From Acidobacteriota bacterium (GTDB lineage: Bacteria; Acidobacteriota; Terriglobia; UBA7540), in assembly GCA_003165615.1 (NCBI GenBank), contig PLWR01000394.1, positions 176 through 5,984 of the forward strand: 5,809 nt of DNA, in the 5' to 3' direction. Below, in pieces: positions 4,022-5,809 of this stretch. Position 1 is the first letter of the stretch. The number at the start of each line of letters is the position of its first letter. The notes beneath the pieces are model-generated. The model saw nothing but the letters and a program-made list of their open reading frames with translations, was not told the DNA's origin and did not search any database. The position numbers and the translations under genes are program-made.

Positions 4022-5533
4022 TTGGCCAAGCCGAACTCACCCCGCATTTTTGTTAGTTTGGCCGCGCCCACGCTGAGCGCCCTGGAGGCTCTTGCCATCC
4101 ATGTTTCGGGTGTGCCTGTCGGCTACGAGTTGCGCCTCGATTACCTCCAGGACTTTTCCCAATTCGAATCGCAGCTTCACCAGATGCTGACACGCCTGCA
4201 TTCTCCCCAAACCATAGCCACGTGCCGGAGGACGACGGCGGGAGGCATGTTCCAGGGGACGCTGGCCGATCAGGTGGGAATTCTTTCTGCCGCCGTGCGC
4301 GCGGGTTGCCAATGGGTTGACGTCGAGATCGAATCCGTGCAGAAGGCCGGCGTAGCGATGCTCAAGGAACTCCGGCCTGCCAAGATCATCGTTTCCTACC
4401 ACGACTTTCAAAAGACTCCAGCGCTCGCCCCGATTTATCGCCGCATGGTGCGTCTGCCGGTGCAGATGGTGAAGATCGCCACACAAGGCCGCCATCTGCG
4501 AGACAACTTGCAAATTCGCCGGCTGCTCACAGCCCATAGGCGGAACGCCCCGAAGTTGGTGGCGCTGGCCATGGGGGCATCAGGAATCCCCTCGCGGCTG
4601 CTTTCCCTGCTGTGGGGATCGGCGTTCACTTACGCGTCGCCGCTCTCCCATTCCCCTGCCGCCGCGGGACAAATTCCCGCGGAAGTCATGCGCTCGGTCT
4701 ACCGGGTTGAACGCCTGGACAGCCACACGCAACTTTACGGAGTGCTGGGTTCGCACGCTTCCATGTCCCTATCGCCGGCCATGCAGAACGCGGCCTTCCT
4801 GGCCAAGCACGTGAACGCCGTTTTCCTGCCGTGTCAGACCAGCAAACTGGCGGATTTCCTGGTCTTCGCGCGCGAATTGGAATTGCAGGGATTCGCCATC
4901 ACCATGCCCTTCAAGCGTGCCATTCTGAGGGCCCTCGACTGGGTGGACCCGCTGGCGAATCGCATCGGCGCGTGCAATACCGTGGCCTTGCAGCGTGGAC
5001 GTTGGTTGGGATGGAACACTGACGCCGCCGCGGTGGTGGAAGTCCTGACCAAGCGCATTCGCCTGGCGGGCAGCCGCATTCTGATTATCGGCGCGGGGGG
5101 CGCAGCGCGAGCGGCGGCTTACGCCGTACGCGCGGAAGGCGCGGAGGTGGTGATCACGGCCCGGCGCGAGGCGACAGCGCGGGCCTTGGCGCGCGGAGTG
5201 GCGGCGCAGGTGGTGCCCTGGGACAGTGAGGAAAGTCTGGAAGCGGACGCCGTCATCAATGCCACCCCCGTGGGAATGTATCCGCACGTTGACAACGCTC
5301 CCTTCGACCTGGGGCGACTGCGGGTGCGCGTAGTCTTCGACATGGTTTATTATCCCCTTGGCACGCGCTTCCTGAACGACGCGCGACGGCGCGGCCTCAC
5401 CACGATTTCCGGTCTGGAGATGCTGGTGGCGCAGGGGGCGCGGCAGTTCGAAATCTGGACCGGCCTGGCCGCTCCCCGCGCATTAATGGAGCAAGCCGTC
5501 CGCGCGGCGCTGGGTCACCCTGAACAAGGTTAA
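4022..5533 (+). CDS. aroDE: Bifunctional 3-dehydroquinate dehydratase (type I) / shikimate dehydrogenase
   Basis: A 503-residue cytosolic fusion catalysing steps 3 and 4 of the shikimate pathway to aromatic amino acids: dehydroquinate to dehydroshikimate, then NADPH reduction to shikimate. The AroD domain (about 7-225) has ELRLD (36-40), Glu102 in DVEIE, the catalytic His127 in VSYHDF, Schiff-base Lys151 in VKIA, substrate-binding Arg192 in PSRLL and Gln217 in AGQIP. The AroE domain (about 236-498) has SLSP (249-252), catalytic Lys298 in TMPFK, IGACNT (315-320), NTD with Asp334, the GAGGAAR dinucleotide loop (357-363) with ARR (380-382) as expected for NADP, INATPVGM (412-419) and a C-terminal GLEMLVAQGA-x2-F motif. 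Similar fusions are known in plants and Chlamydia. Motif differences are Ala292 for the usual Asn (G-x-NVT-x-P) and SHASMSLSP for the usual PxxHSLSP. The gene has its own likely promoter and a TTG start. Confidence 0.95.
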   Translation: MAKPNSPRIFVSLAAPTLSALEALAIHVSGVPVGYELRLDYLQDFSQFESQLHQMLTRLHSPQTIATCRRTTAGGMFQGTLADQVGILSAAVRAGCQWVDVEIESVQKAGVAMLKELRPAKIIVSYHDFQKTPALAPIYRRMVRLPVQMVKIATQGRHLRDNLQIRRLLTAHRRNAPKLVALAMGASGIPSRLLSLLWGSAFTYASPLSHSPAAAGQIPAEVMRSVYRVERLDSHTQLYGVLGSHASMSLSPAMQNAAFLAKHVNAVFLPCQTSKLADFLVFARELELQGFAITMPFKRAILRALDWVDPLANRIGACNTVALQRGRWLGWNTDAAAVVEVLTKRIRLAGSRILIIGAGGAARAAAYAVRAEGAEVVITARREATARALARGVAAQVVPWDSEESLEADAVINATPVGMYPHVDNAPFDLGRLRVRVVFDMVYYPLGTRFLNDARRRGLTTISGLEMLVAQGARQFEIWTGLAAPRALMEQAVRAALGHPEQG

Positions 5534-5595
5534 AGGGTAAAGGGTGAAGGCAATCTAAGGGGTTGAAGAGTTAAAGACTTGAAGGAGCCGAAAAC
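5534..5595 (+). promoter_or_regulatory. Purine-rich spacer with ribosome binding site for the mrr-like gene
   Basis: The 62 bases between aroDE and the next start are strongly purine-rich, with tandem-like AAAGGG and TTGAAG units (TTGAAG near 5563, 5577 and 5596). AAGGAG (5582-5587) lies eight bases before the TTG at 5596 and fixes that start. No terminator or promoter is evident, so the two genes may be co-transcribed. Confidence 0.5.
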
Positions 5596-5809
5596 TTGAA
5601 GAAGACCAGCATTTCGTCTGCGGGTCCAAAGTTTGTAAGCTACTTCTGGCCCGTCATTGAGGCTCTAAAGAAACTTGGCGGGTCGGCGCGCCCGGCTGAA
5701 GTCCGCGAAGAAATTGTAGCTAAGCACAGTATCTCTGACATGGCCCAGGCTGAAACCCTACCAAGTGGTTTCCCGCGCTTCGACAACCAAGTTGCCTGGG
5801 CCCGGTTCT
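5596..5809 (+). CDS. Mrr-type restriction protein, N-terminal part (cut by window end)
   Basis: The first 71 residues of a gene that runs off the window. The reading starts at TTG 5596, with a strong AAGGAG eight bases upstream. The sequence matches the winged-helix N-terminal domain of Mrr restriction proteins: FVSYFWPVIEALKKLGGSA (13-31), AEVREEIV (34-41), then RFDNQVAWARF (61-71), the conserved region that ends at the start of the next helix. In complete proteins this DNA-recognition domain is followed by a PD-(D/E)XK nuclease domain that cuts modified foreign DNA; that half is not visible here. GC is lower than in aroDE, as is common for defence genes. It directly follows aroDE in the same direction and may share its transcript. 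Family is likely; that it is a complete, active restriction gene is not shown. Confidence 0.8.
   Translation, partial: MKKTSISSAGPKFVSYFWPVIEALKKLGGSARPAEVREEIVAKHSISDMAQAETLPSGFPRFDNQVAWARF

Noticed and set aside
3348..4040. 230-codon open frame on the minus strand
   Set aside because: It crosses the inverted repeat, the small Asn-Cys gene, the terminator and the promoter of aroDE. The composition is Arg-rich and no domain is recognisable.
4769..5287. 172-codon open frame on the minus strand within aroDE
   Set aside because: It is a typical opposite-strand frame in GC-rich coding sequence; the AroE motifs lie on the plus strand.

Overview
The window looks like a chromosomal segment from an Acidobacteriota-type soil bacterium. 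This rests on three things: GC near 60% or above in the core genes, a fused AroD-AroE enzyme, and palindromic intergenic repeats of the TGTCATCCTGAG and ATCGGGTGA types, which I associate with such genomes. The lineage is an inference; there is no rRNA or other decisive marker in the window.

Layout. At 232-600 (minus) lies a small four-cysteine, probably zinc-binding protein of unknown function. It is divergent from the next gene across about 1 kb (601-1646) that holds no convincing gene but many strong hairpins. At 1647-2555 (plus) is a FliA/WhiG-type alternative sigma factor with a structured leader. Its stop codon lies inside a ~149-bp palindromic repeat (2552-2700), followed by a second imperfect palindrome (2719-2786).

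Next comes the most unusual object: a compact gene for a GIY-YIG nuclease (2919-3356) enclosed by 15-bp perfect terminal inverted repeats (2794-2808 and 3347-3361) and by a 10-bp direct repeat just outside them (2781-2790 and 3366-3375). Its GC content is about 49% (my count over 2941-3300). It looks like a ~575-bp mobile element whose only gene is a nuclease, with no recognisable transposase.

After it come a leader with three consecutive hairpins (3384-3474), a small Asn-Cys-repeat protein (3516-3773), a likely intrinsic terminator (3824-3850), and a likely promoter (3948-3977) for a bifunctional 3-dehydroquinate dehydratase/shikimate dehydrogenase (4022-5533, TTG start). At the right edge the first 71 codons of an Mrr-type restriction protein begin (5596 onward, TTG start).

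The genes do not form one pathway. Housekeeping functions (shikimate synthesis, a sigma factor) alternate with accessory material (a nuclease element, palindromes, an Mrr defence gene). The most original candidates are the inverted-repeat-flanked nuclease unit and the structured non-coding regions.
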